Positions 17,113 to 23,642 of a stretch of DNA of 64,000 nt are shown here, one piece after another. This DNA is from Bacteroidota bacterium (GTDB lineage Bacteria > Bacteroidota > Ignavibacteria > Tepidaquicellales > Tepidaquicellaceae). Location: assembly GCA_018266835.1 (NCBI GenBank), contig JAFDZP010000005.1, positions 1-64,000 on the forward strand, in the 5' to 3' direction. The notes under the pieces are model-generated. The model did no database searches. It saw only the letters and a program-made list of their open reading frames with translations, and was not told where the DNA came from. Position numbers and translations under genes: made by a program. Every line of letters begins with the position of its first letter. Position 1 is the first letter of the stretch.

Positions 17113-18537
17113 TTATAAAAACTTAAACAAATTGAAAAACAAATTCGGGAATAAACCGAAAATCAAAGTACCTAATATTGCTAATGAAAGTCCCGTCATG
17201 CTCATTACACTTACACTTTCTTTTTCCTGTGCTGTATCAGCTTCGCTGAACCACATATAAACTATAACTCTTAAGTAGTAGTAAATTGAAATCAAGCTAA
17301 GCACAATACCTATTACAGATAACCATATCAATCCCGCTTTAATCGAAGCATAGAACAAATAATACTTGCCCCAGAATCCCGCGAACGGAGGTATACCTGC
17401 TAATGAAAATAAAAATAACGTCATAAAAGTTGCAAGCCACGGGTTGCGTTTTGCAAGACCTTTATATGAATCTAAATTTAAATTTGCATAGTCTTTTGAA
17501 TCTGCTGTTTTCTTTTCAATTAATGCTACAACTAAAAATGCGCCAAGCTGCATGAAAGTATAAGCAACAAGATAGTATGCGATTCCCTTTGTAGCTAACT
17601 CATTCATTGAAGCAATACCAACCATTATGTAGCCTGCGCTGGAGATAGATGAGTATGCAAGAAGTCTTTTTATGTTTGTCTGAGCAAGGGCTATAACATT
17701 TCCGAACAACATTGTTACAACTGCAAGCACTGAAAACACCTGCTGGAATTCCGTAAGATGAACATTCAAAATGAACGGAAGTATCGTTGCAACAGCGGCT
17801 ATTTTACCTGCGGTAGACATCATACCTGATACAACTGTCGGCGCACCATCGTAAACATCAGGAATCCACATGTGGAACGGAAAGATACCCATCTTAAACA
17901 TAAAGCCTATAAGATATAAACCGAAACCTATTACAAAAATTGAGCTTTTGAAATTTTCCGGATTGGAATAAAGTATTGTAAGATTTGTTGTGCCGGTTAC
18001 TCCATACATCAAAGCTATTCCATATAAAAGAAATCCCGTCATAAAAGCACCGAGTAAAAAATACTTCAGAGCACTTTCATTTGACTTAATTCTTTTTCTG
18101 AGGAAGCCTGCGAGTATGTAGAAACAGATTGACATCAACTCAAGTCCGATAAAAATTACAAGGATGTCATTGCCCCATATCATCATGAACATTCCCATTA
18201 TTGCAAAGAGCAGCAGCGAATAGAACTCACCGAAATCTATATCTTCTTTTTCGAGATAACTTTTTGCGCTTATGATTGTGATAAGCATTCCAATGAGAAT
18301 CGTAACAGTAAATGCGATTGTTACATTCGTAAGATGGAAATAATTATTAAAAATTATCTGGTCTTTGTTAAGACCTGTAAACGAAGTTGCAATGGCTGCT
18401 ATCACAGAAATGATACTGAAGCCGTAAATAATTGAAGCATTCTTTTTGAACGTAATTTCAATAACCATAGTAAGCAAAGCCGCGCATGTAATAATAAGAA
18501 ACGGAATAATTTCAGCAAAGTCTTTTAAAGGAATCAT
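17113..18537 (-). CDS. nuoN: NADH-quinone oxidoreductase subunit N
   Basis: This 474-residue polytopic protein has about 14 hydrophobic segments. It carries the proton-translocating antiporter core of complex I (KYFLLGAFMTGFLLYGIALMYG; FKMGIFPFHMWIPDVYDGAPT; SISSAGYIMVG). Length and motifs fit NuoN. It contributes to proton pumping in the membrane arm. It is unusual in being separated from other nuo genes: upstream is a VanZ-like gene with a 4-bp ATGA overlap, downstream the VWA gene. NuoA-M must lie elsewhere in the genome. Confidence 0.94.
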   Translation of the reverse strand: MIPLKDFAEIIPFLIITCAALLTMVIEITFKKNASIIYGFSIISVIAAIATSFTGLNKDQIIFNNYFHLTNVTIAFTVTILIGMLITIISAKSYLEKEDIDFGEFYSLLLFAIMGMFMMIWGNDILVIFIGLELMSICFYILAGFLRKRIKSNESALKYFLLGAFMTGFLLYGIALMYGVTGTTNLTILYSNPENFKSSIFVIGFGLYLIGFMFKMGIFPFHMWIPDVYDGAPTVVSGMMSTAGKIAAVATILPFILNVHLTEFQQVFSVLAVVTMLFGNVIALAQTNIKRLLAYSSISSAGYIMVGIASMNELATKGIAYYLVAYTFMQLGAFLVVALIEKKTADSKDYANLNLDSYKGLAKRNPWLATFMTLFLFSLAGIPPFAGFWGKYYLFYASIKAGLIWLSVIGIVLSLISIYYYLRVIVYMWFSEADTAQEKESVSVMSMTGLSLAILGTLIFGLFPNLFFNLFKFL

Positions 18538-18938
18538 TGAGTTGTTTCAGATTTATTCGAGTTTATAAATGGTAGTTTCTTGTAAAAAATCTTTATTACT
18601 AATAGACAAATTAAAGCACCGATTGTATCGGCAGTCCAGTCAAGAATATCGCATGACCTTCCCGGAACAAAGTACTGGTGCAGTTCATCCGTCACTCCGT
18701 ACAATGAAGTGAATATCAAAGCAAAAACTAACGGATATTCATGTAATTTAGTAAATTTTGTTTGATTATTTAAGGAATAAAAAAATAATAAACATAATCC
18801 GAAATATATTATAAAATGAACGTACTTATCTATTAAAGTTATATCTATTTTCGGGAAATCGTCCCCGTGTAATGAGGACTCAATGAAAATTGCTATGATG
18901 TATCCTAAAAGTAAATAATGAAAGATTTTCCGGTTCAA
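18534..18938 (-). CDS. VanZ-like family membrane protein
   Basis: This 134-residue protein has four hydrophobic segments and the VanZ-like signature: D-K-x-x-H (IDKYVHFIIYFGL), then YGVTDELHQYFVPGRSCDILDWTADTIGA. The family includes teicoplanin-resistance VanZ, but most members have no known function; this copy should not be called a resistance gene. It begins with TTG overlapping the nnrDE stop (TTGA) and ends in an ATGA overlap with nuoN, indicating tight translational coupling. Confidence 0.88.
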   Translation of the reverse strand: MNRKIFHYLLLGYIIAIFIESSLHGDDFPKIDITLIDKYVHFIIYFGLCLLFFYSLNNQTKFTKLHEYPLVFALIFTSLYGVTDELHQYFVPGRSCDILDWTADTIGALICLLVIKIFYKKLPFINSNKSETTQ

Positions 18939-20491
18939 TATAAATCAGTTGAATTAAGAATGGCATTAACAGCTAGTGGAATTTTATCTATTATATTAGA
19001 TGCTTGGAAGGTGAAATTGTTCTTTCTATTTGTATAAAGTAAATCAGCGCATTTTCCGTGAATGTAAACTCCTGCAAGAGCGCTCTCCATTGGAATTTTT
19101 GTTCTTGAGTAAATAGATGCAATTATTCCCGATAAAACATCTCCGCTGCCTGCAGTTGAGAGAATAGAATTTCCCGATGAATTTATGTAGAATGAATCTC
19201 CGTCTGTGATTATGGAAGGCGAACCTTTTAAGATCAGAATTACATTCTTTTCTTTAGCAAACTTTACTGACAGGTTGTAAAAATCCTTTTTAACTTCTTC
19301 AGTTGAAATGTTCAGTAAATTTGCAAACTCCCCTATGTGGGGAGTTAAAATTATTTTGTTCTTCCTTCGTTTTGATTTCGCATTTTTAAATGCAGTCAAT
19401 CCGTCTGCATCTAATACAACCGGAATATCGTTTTCATTTATAATTTTTGATACGAGCTCTAACGTTTCAGGATTTTTAGAAACTCCGGGACCGATTAACA
19501 AACAATCAGCCCACTTTATCTTTTCTTTTATCTTATCATATCCCGTGGGCGAAAATGTATGGTCGCTTGTCTCAGGTAAAACTGCCGTCATTACTTCAGT
19601 TAATTTCCTCGCAAGGATTGTGTTAAGTGAATCCGGCACTCCTAAAATAACTGCTCCGCTGCCTGCAACTAAAGCTGACTGGGAGCACAAATATGCTGCG
19701 CCAGTTAATCCTTTCGAACCCGCTAATGCAAAGACTTTTCCGCTTGAGTATTTATAGCTGTTAACTTTTCTCGTAGGAATAAATTTAGTAATGTCCTTTT
19801 CTTCAACTACATACATCTTCGTTTCATTATAATCATCAAAGAATTTTTCAGATACTCCAATATCGACTGTATAAATTTCACTGGCTGCTTCCCTTCCATT
19901 AAAAAAAAGAGAATGAAATTTCTTCACTCCCATAGAAATAGTGTGATCAGCTTTAATGCATACAGTAGTCTGATTATAATTATACAATCCCGATGGCGTA
20001 TCAATTGCAAACACCGTTTTTCTCTTTATTTCATTTACTTCTTTAAATATTGTTTGAAGTCTTGGTTCAAGTTCTCCTTTAAATCCAATTCCGAACACTG
20101 CATCAATGATAACCAGATTTTTATTATCAAAGAAGCTTTTCATCTGAGTCCATGAATTTATAAAATTAAGACTGACCGAATTCTTATATGATTTAAGTAT
20201 ATCAAAATTAATCAGTGCATCTCCTTTTAAATCAGATTGAGGATAAAGTAATATGACTGAAGATTTGATTTTATGATTTGCGAGATGCCGTGCAATAACA
20301 AATCCGTCGCCGGTGTTGTTGCCTTTGCCTGCAAGGATTACGACTTTAGAATTTGAATTTAATTTTGATACAATGAAGTCTGCAGCATTTCTGCCTGCAT
20401 TTTCCATAAGGATTATGGAAGGAATTGAAAGTCTGTCTATGATTTTTTTTTCAACATTGAGAACCTCACTGTTGAAAAATACGCTTTTCAT
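18935..20491 (-). CDS. nnr: Bifunctional NAD(P)H-hydrate epimerase / ADP-dependent NAD(P)H-hydrate dehydratase
   Basis: This 518-residue fusion repairs damaged NADH and NADPH. The N-terminal YjeF_N epimerase domain (residues 1-215) shows LMENAGRNAADFI, GKGNNTGDGFVIARHL and VIDAVFGIGFKGE. The C-terminal ribokinase-like dehydratase domain (230-510) shows LAGSKGLTGAAYL, LLIGPGVSKN, DADGLTAF, LTPHIGEFANLL and the GSGDVLSGIIA motif. Full length. It lies 7 bp after rpe and overlaps the VanZ-like gene by 4 bp. Confidence 0.95.
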   Translation of the reverse strand: MKSVFFNSEVLNVEKKIIDRLSIPSIILMENAGRNAADFIVSKLNSNSKVVILAGKGNNTGDGFVIARHLANHKIKSSVILLYPQSDLKGDALINFDILKSYKNSVSLNFINSWTQMKSFFDNKNLVIIDAVFGIGFKGELEPRLQTIFKEVNEIKRKTVFAIDTPSGLYNYNQTTVCIKADHTISMGVKKFHSLFFNGREAASEIYTVDIGVSEKFFDDYNETKMYVVEEKDITKFIPTRKVNSYKYSSGKVFALAGSKGLTGAAYLCSQSALVAGSGAVILGVPDSLNTILARKLTEVMTAVLPETSDHTFSPTGYDKIKEKIKWADCLLIGPGVSKNPETLELVSKIINENDIPVVLDADGLTAFKNAKSKRRKNKIILTPHIGEFANLLNISTEEVKKDFYNLSVKFAKEKNVILILKGSPSIITDGDSFYINSSGNSILSTAGSGDVLSGIIASIYSRTKIPMESALAGVYIHGKCADLLYTNRKNNFTFQASNIIDKIPLAVNAILNSTDLY

Positions 20492-20498
20492 ATTTTGT

Positions 20499-21152
20499 TT
20501 ATGAAATTAAAGCTTTCATTTGTTTTATTACACCTGCTCTGTCCTTGCTGCCGAATACTGAATTACCACATACGAACATATCCACACCTGCATCCGAAAG
20601 CATCTTAATATTTTCCAGATCCACTCCGCCGTCAATTTCAATTTTACAGTTAAGGCTTTTTTCATCAATCATCTTTTTCAAAGCTGATACTTTTTCTGTT
20701 ACGTTAGGTATAAATTTTTGGCCGCCGAATCCCGGATTTACACTCATCAGTAAAACATAATCAGCATACGGCAAAATATTTTCTAAAATGCTAATGGGAG
20801 TAGCGGGATTTATGACTACTCCCGCCTTTACGCCTAAATCTTTGATCTGGTTTACTACTCTGTTAAGATGGAAATTATTCTCGTAATGTACCGATATAAA
20901 ATCAGCGCCTGCATCAGCAAAATCTTTAATGTATCTTGTCGGCTCGTTTATCATAAGATGAACATCAAGAGGTAAATCCGTCATCTTGTTCACCTGCTTA
21001 ACAATGGATTGACCAAAGCTAATATTCGGAACAAAATTGCCGTCCATTATATCACAATGAATTATATCTGCGCCCGCCTTTTCAACTTCTTTTATTTCAT
21101 CACCTAACTTAGAAAAATCTGCCGATAAAATTGAGGGACATATATACTTCAT
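20499..21152 (-). CDS. rpe: Ribulose-phosphate 3-epimerase
   Basis: This 217-residue TIM barrel interconverts ribulose 5-phosphate and xylulose 5-phosphate in the pentose phosphate pathway. Signatures are SILSADFSKLGDEI, the metal and catalytic HCDIMDGNFVPNISFG, VHLMINEP, MSVNPGFGGQKF and EIDGGVDLENI. Length is normal. Its ATG overlaps the PASTA-protein stop by 4 bp (ATGA). Confidence 0.96.
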   Translation of the reverse strand: MKYICPSILSADFSKLGDEIKEVEKAGADIIHCDIMDGNFVPNISFGQSIVKQVNKMTDLPLDVHLMINEPTRYIKDFADAGADFISVHYENNFHLNRVVNQIKDLGVKAGVVINPATPISILENILPYADYVLLMSVNPGFGGQKFIPNVTEKVSALKKMIDEKSLNCKIEIDGGVDLENIKMLSDAGVDMFVCGNSVFGSKDRAGVIKQMKALIS

Positions 21153-22138
21153 TTAGCACCTTCCTTCGGTTTAGTATCGGTTGGCTTTTTCTTAGTGTCA
21201 GTCGTTTTCTTATCGTCTTTCTTCGGCTCTATTCCCTTCTTCTTTTCAGTATCTTTCTTTGGAGTTTCAGGTCCGGATTTCGGGCTCGTAACTTCTTTAT
21301 CTCCGGTTTCTTTCTTCTCAGTTCCGTTCTTCTTCTTTTCACCTTTATCAGTTTTACTATCAGGGTCGGGTACTTTTTTATCGTTTGGTGTATTATCGTT
21401 TGCCGGTTTCTCTTCAGTTTCAACTTTCTTCTTGCGAGATACAAACAAATCTACTGTAGTGCTTTCATTGGCAGTTTTGTCTTTCTTAGGATACTGGTCA
21501 ACAATCTGTCCTGCAGGAATATCATTATTTGTCTGATACGTTATCTTACCAAGCTTAAGCTTTTTATCAGCTATAAGTTTCTTAGCATCTTCAAGTTTCT
21601 TTCCGATTAAATCAGGCACAATCAAATCGCCCTTAACCATTCCATCGCTGATAATCAGATCAATCTTCGTGCTTCTTTTAACTTTGCTTCCGGGCTGAAT
21701 TATCTGAGAAATGACACAATCTTCTTTAACATCATTTGAGTTTTTTCTTACTGACTCGCCTAACTGCAGTCCTCTCTGCTCAAGTGTAAACTTAGCATCA
21801 CGCAGAGTTCTTCCTTTAAGAGCAGGGACTTCAACAAGCTGCTCGCCGCCGCAAACTGTAAGGTATATTCTTCTTCCGTATTTTACTATCTGGTCAGCCG
21901 GAGGATTCTGGTCAATTATTTCCCCGATAGGTTTGTTTTCATCGTAACGGATATCGCCCTGCTTTACTTCAAGTCCGACAGCCTCTATCTTCTTCTTAGC
22001 TTCTAAAAAATTCAAGCCGACAACATTCGGGACTTTTGCAGTATCGGTATGCTTTACATACCAGGGCATAATTACGCTGTTAAACAGCAAAACCATGGCA
22101 ATAACGCCGACAAATAGTATTAATAGTCTTTTCCACAT
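21149..22138 (-). CDS. Membrane-anchored PASTA-domain protein
   Basis: This 329-residue protein has a single N-terminal membrane segment (residues 5-25), then three PASTA repeats outside the membrane (about 33-102, 103-170 and 171-236). These carry the typical VPNVVGLNFLEAKKKIE, VPALKGRTLRDAKFTLE and VPDLIGKKLEDAKKLI. The last 90 residues are a Lys/Glu/Thr/Pro-rich low-complexity tail. PASTA domains bind peptidoglycan fragments. There is no kinase or transpeptidase domain, so it may be a structural or sensory wall-binding protein. It is the first gene of the operon running to ssb. Confidence 0.9.
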   Translation of the reverse strand: MWKRLLILFVGVIAMVLLFNSVIMPWYVKHTDTAKVPNVVGLNFLEAKKKIEAVGLEVKQGDIRYDENKPIGEIIDQNPPADQIVKYGRRIYLTVCGGEQLVEVPALKGRTLRDAKFTLEQRGLQLGESVRKNSNDVKEDCVISQIIQPGSKVKRSTKIDLIISDGMVKGDLIVPDLIGKKLEDAKKLIADKKLKLGKITYQTNNDIPAGQIVDQYPKKDKTANESTTVDLFVSRKKKVETEEKPANDNTPNDKKVPDPDSKTDKGEKKKNGTEKKETGDKEVTSPKSGPETPKKDTEKKKGIEPKKDDKKTTDTKKKPTDTKPKEGAK

Positions 22139-22449
22139 ATATTTTACAAGTTACTTAACGTGTTTTAAAAATGAAATGTATATAACTATATTTAACTGCC
22201 TCTATATAGAAAAAGTTTCGGTTAATTAGTATTTTACATCTGTTTACTCTCATATTGAATCCTAATATATTTTTAAAATAAGTCGGGAAAAAGTCGGATT
22301 CTTTTAATTTCAAATTTCAAATCTTAAATTTCAATTTATTTTTGCAAAAAAAGTCGGAAAATTGTCGGATTCCATAAATCATTGTTGTAAAAACAATACC
22401 GTCGATTTACAATTTTAAAAAAAGTCGGATTTTGGTCGGGTTTTTATCA

Positions 22450-22548
22450 CCTCGTTCCAATGCTCCAGCGTTGGAACGTATCTTTAAAATTTAACCACCC
22501 CCAACCCTCCCGCCTTTGGCGGGACAAGCTCTCCTTGAAAAGGAGGGG
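22450..22548 (-). repeat. 99-bp dispersed repeat, copy 2
   Basis: Reverse complement of 4454-4552 with two mismatches in 99 bases. It includes the 26-nt hairpin at 22453-22478. It appears inserted within the AGTCGG array, between units 3 and 4. Confidence 0.85.
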
Positions 22549-22649
22549 GCATTACAGAAATAAAAAGATTTTACTAATAGTCGGGAAAAAGTCGGATTTT
22601 TAAAACGCTTATCTAATAAATTTAACTTATTTGATACCGCCAGCTCAGT

Positions 22650-22672
22650 CCCCCTCCTTGTAAAGGAGGGGG
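22650..22672. repeat. Perfect hairpin CCCCCTCCTT-gta-AAGGAGGGGG
   Basis: Ten-base-pair perfect arms with a three-base loop. The inner CTCCTT/AAGGAG stem is shared with the start of the 99-bp repeat, suggesting a related module. There is no adjacent T-run, so it is not a classical terminator. Confidence 0.7.
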
Positions 22673-22820
22673 AAGCCATTTGTAAAGTCGGGAAAAAGTC
22701 GGATTTTATTCTGCGATTAATTCGAATTTTAAATTTTTAAAAACTTAAAAATATTTACTGGTTTTTTAATAGAACTTTTTTAATATAAATAGAAAATACA
22801 AATTCTCAAACATAAACTTC

Positions 22821-22838
22821 CCTATTGCAGCTAATAGG
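22821..22838 (+). repeat. 18-bp hairpin repeat, variant copy (region B)
   Basis: CCTATTGCAGCTAATAGG has perfect CCTATT/AATAGG arms. It is related to the identical pair at 3986-4003 and 50835-50852 and lies 5 bp beyond the stop codon of the amidotransferase gene, matching the position of the copy in region C. Confidence 0.65.
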
Positions 22839-22843
22839 AAAAT

Positions 22844-23539
22844 TTATTTTTTAAAGCTTGACAGGATAAACTCATTAAGCAATTTTGATGGACTTCCTTC
22901 TTCCGAATCCAACTGATGCTGAAAAAGTGTCCCGATAAAAAACTTATGCTCTCTTAATTCAATTCCTCTTATTTCGCCTTTTTCATTCACCACAGTAGCT
23001 AGTAAATTTCCGTCAAACAAAATACTTTCATATTTTTTATTCAGCCCGTAATTGCAATGATACTTACCTTCTAAATTTTCTGTTCCGAGTATTTCATACA
23101 CTTTGCTGTCTTTATTAATTACTCTCAAATTTTCTGTCTCACCGACTAACGAACAGCTCAATGCAGATATTAATAAATTCTTTGCGCCGGGACTTGTTTC
23201 CTCGTGTTCTGCATCCTCTATCCCTTTTACATTTCTTGCATGCTCAATCTGCACATGCTGGAATCCTCCGCATATTGCCAAAAGCGGAACATCATTCTCT
23301 CTTGCATATTTTATAATCTTTAACGCGGCATCCATATCCCGGTACGGCGTTCCCATTGACATCAATATCCCATCCAGTTCTTTAACTTCCCTCTCAAAAC
23401 TTTGCGAAAGCATATCTGTTGGAATCCATTCTAATGAAAATTTCTTATTCAAAAATTTTGCTGAGTGAACGAATGCTTCATTCAAAGCTACCTGTGTATA
23501 ATATCCCGGATTGAACTCACCTATTATTCCTATTTTCAT
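22844..23539 (-). CDS. CTP synthase C-terminal-like glutamine amidotransferase protein
   Basis: This 231-residue stand-alone class I glutamine amidotransferase-like domain is related to the C-terminal half of CTP synthase and lacks the synthetase half. The nucleophile elbow is present (LLAICGGFQHV, Cys at about residue 90). At the place where the family has FHPE, this protein reads LFQHQLDS, so the His-Glu pair of the triad seems missing or displaced. I chose the ATG at 23539 (MKIGIIGEFNPG). A longer frame to 23581 would run through the terminator of the next upstream gene. The function is unknown; glutaminase activity is doubtful. Confidence 0.85.
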   Translation of the reverse strand: MKIGIIGEFNPGYYTQVALNEAFVHSAKFLNKKFSLEWIPTDMLSQSFEREVKELDGILMSMGTPYRDMDAALKIIKYARENDVPLLAICGGFQHVQIEHARNVKGIEDAEHEETSPGAKNLLISALSCSLVGETENLRVINKDSKVYEILGTENLEGKYHCNYGLNKKYESILFDGNLLATVVNEKGEIRGIELREHKFFIGTLFQHQLDSEEGSPSKLLNEFILSSFKK

Positions 23540-23556
23540 TTTTAATGTGACTGTAT

Positions 23557-23590
23557 AAAAAAAATCCCTCCCGATTTTCATCAGGAAGGA
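23557..23590 (-). terminator. Rho-independent terminator after the phospholipase D gene
   Basis: The minus strand reads CCTTCCTGAT-gaaa-ATCGGGAGGG followed by eight T, a ten-pair stem with three G-U pairs. It lies about 55 bp beyond the stop at 23643. Confidence 0.75.
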
Positions 23591-23596
23591 AAATTA

Positions 23597-23622
23597 CCTT
23601 CCCAGCGAGGACGTTGGGAAGG
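23597..23622. repeat. 26-nt hairpin repeat (CCTTCCCA...TGGGAAGG)
   Basis: The arms CCTTCCCA and TGGGAAGG surround a GCGAGGACGT centre. It has the same length and centre as 4357-4382, with compensated stem changes. It lies between the stop of the phospholipase D gene and its terminator. Confidence 0.7.
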
Positions 23623-23642
23623 AGTAAAAATTAAAAATAAAT

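Larger units (their letters stand above)
22281..22707 (+). repeat. Array of five paired AGTCGG units (region B)
   Basis: Units start at 22281, 22352, 22423, 22579 and 22686. The consensus is AGTCGGGAAAAAGTCGGATT, that is, two AGTCGG halves 11 bases apart. Copies 1, 4 and 5 are near-perfect; copies 2 and 3 have a shifted or altered half (TTGTCGG, TGGTCGG). The first three starts are spaced exactly 71 bp apart with different AT-rich filler between them. The longer gap between copies 3 and 4 holds the 99-bp repeat. Confidence 0.8.
22139..22843. other. Intergenic region B: 705 bp, repeat-rich, no gene
   Basis: It contains five AGTCGG paired units on plus, one copy (inverted) of the 99-bp dispersed repeat, a perfect 10-bp-arm hairpin (22650-22672), AT-rich filler and, at its right end, a variant of the CC.ATTA...TAATAGG hairpin. 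It lies upstream of the PASTA-protein operon and downstream of the amidotransferase gene, both on minus, so the operon promoter should be in its left part. Confidence 0.8.

Noticed and set aside
18534..18938. Glycopeptide resistance gene vanZ
   Set aside because: Only the broad VanZ-like family signature is present; no van gene cluster is near, so resistance is not supported.
21131..21610. 159-codon open frame on plus
   Set aside because: Antisense to the Lys/Glu-rich tail and PASTA repeats of the minus-strand protein; Phe/Ser-rich composition is an artefact of that tail.
22491..22679. 62-codon open frame on minus in region B
   Set aside because: It reads through the hairpin repeats (CPAKGGRVGGG and similar); its sequence is a product of the palindromes and has no start context.
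22281..22707. CRISPR-like array of short repeats
   Set aside because: Repeats are only about 20 bases, imperfect and AT-rich, spacer lengths vary from about 50 to 135 bp, and no cas genes are near.
23540..23581. 14-residue N-terminal extension of the amidotransferase-like gene
   Set aside because: The extension overlaps the upstream gene's terminator and lacks family similarity; the ATG at 23539 begins the conserved strand.
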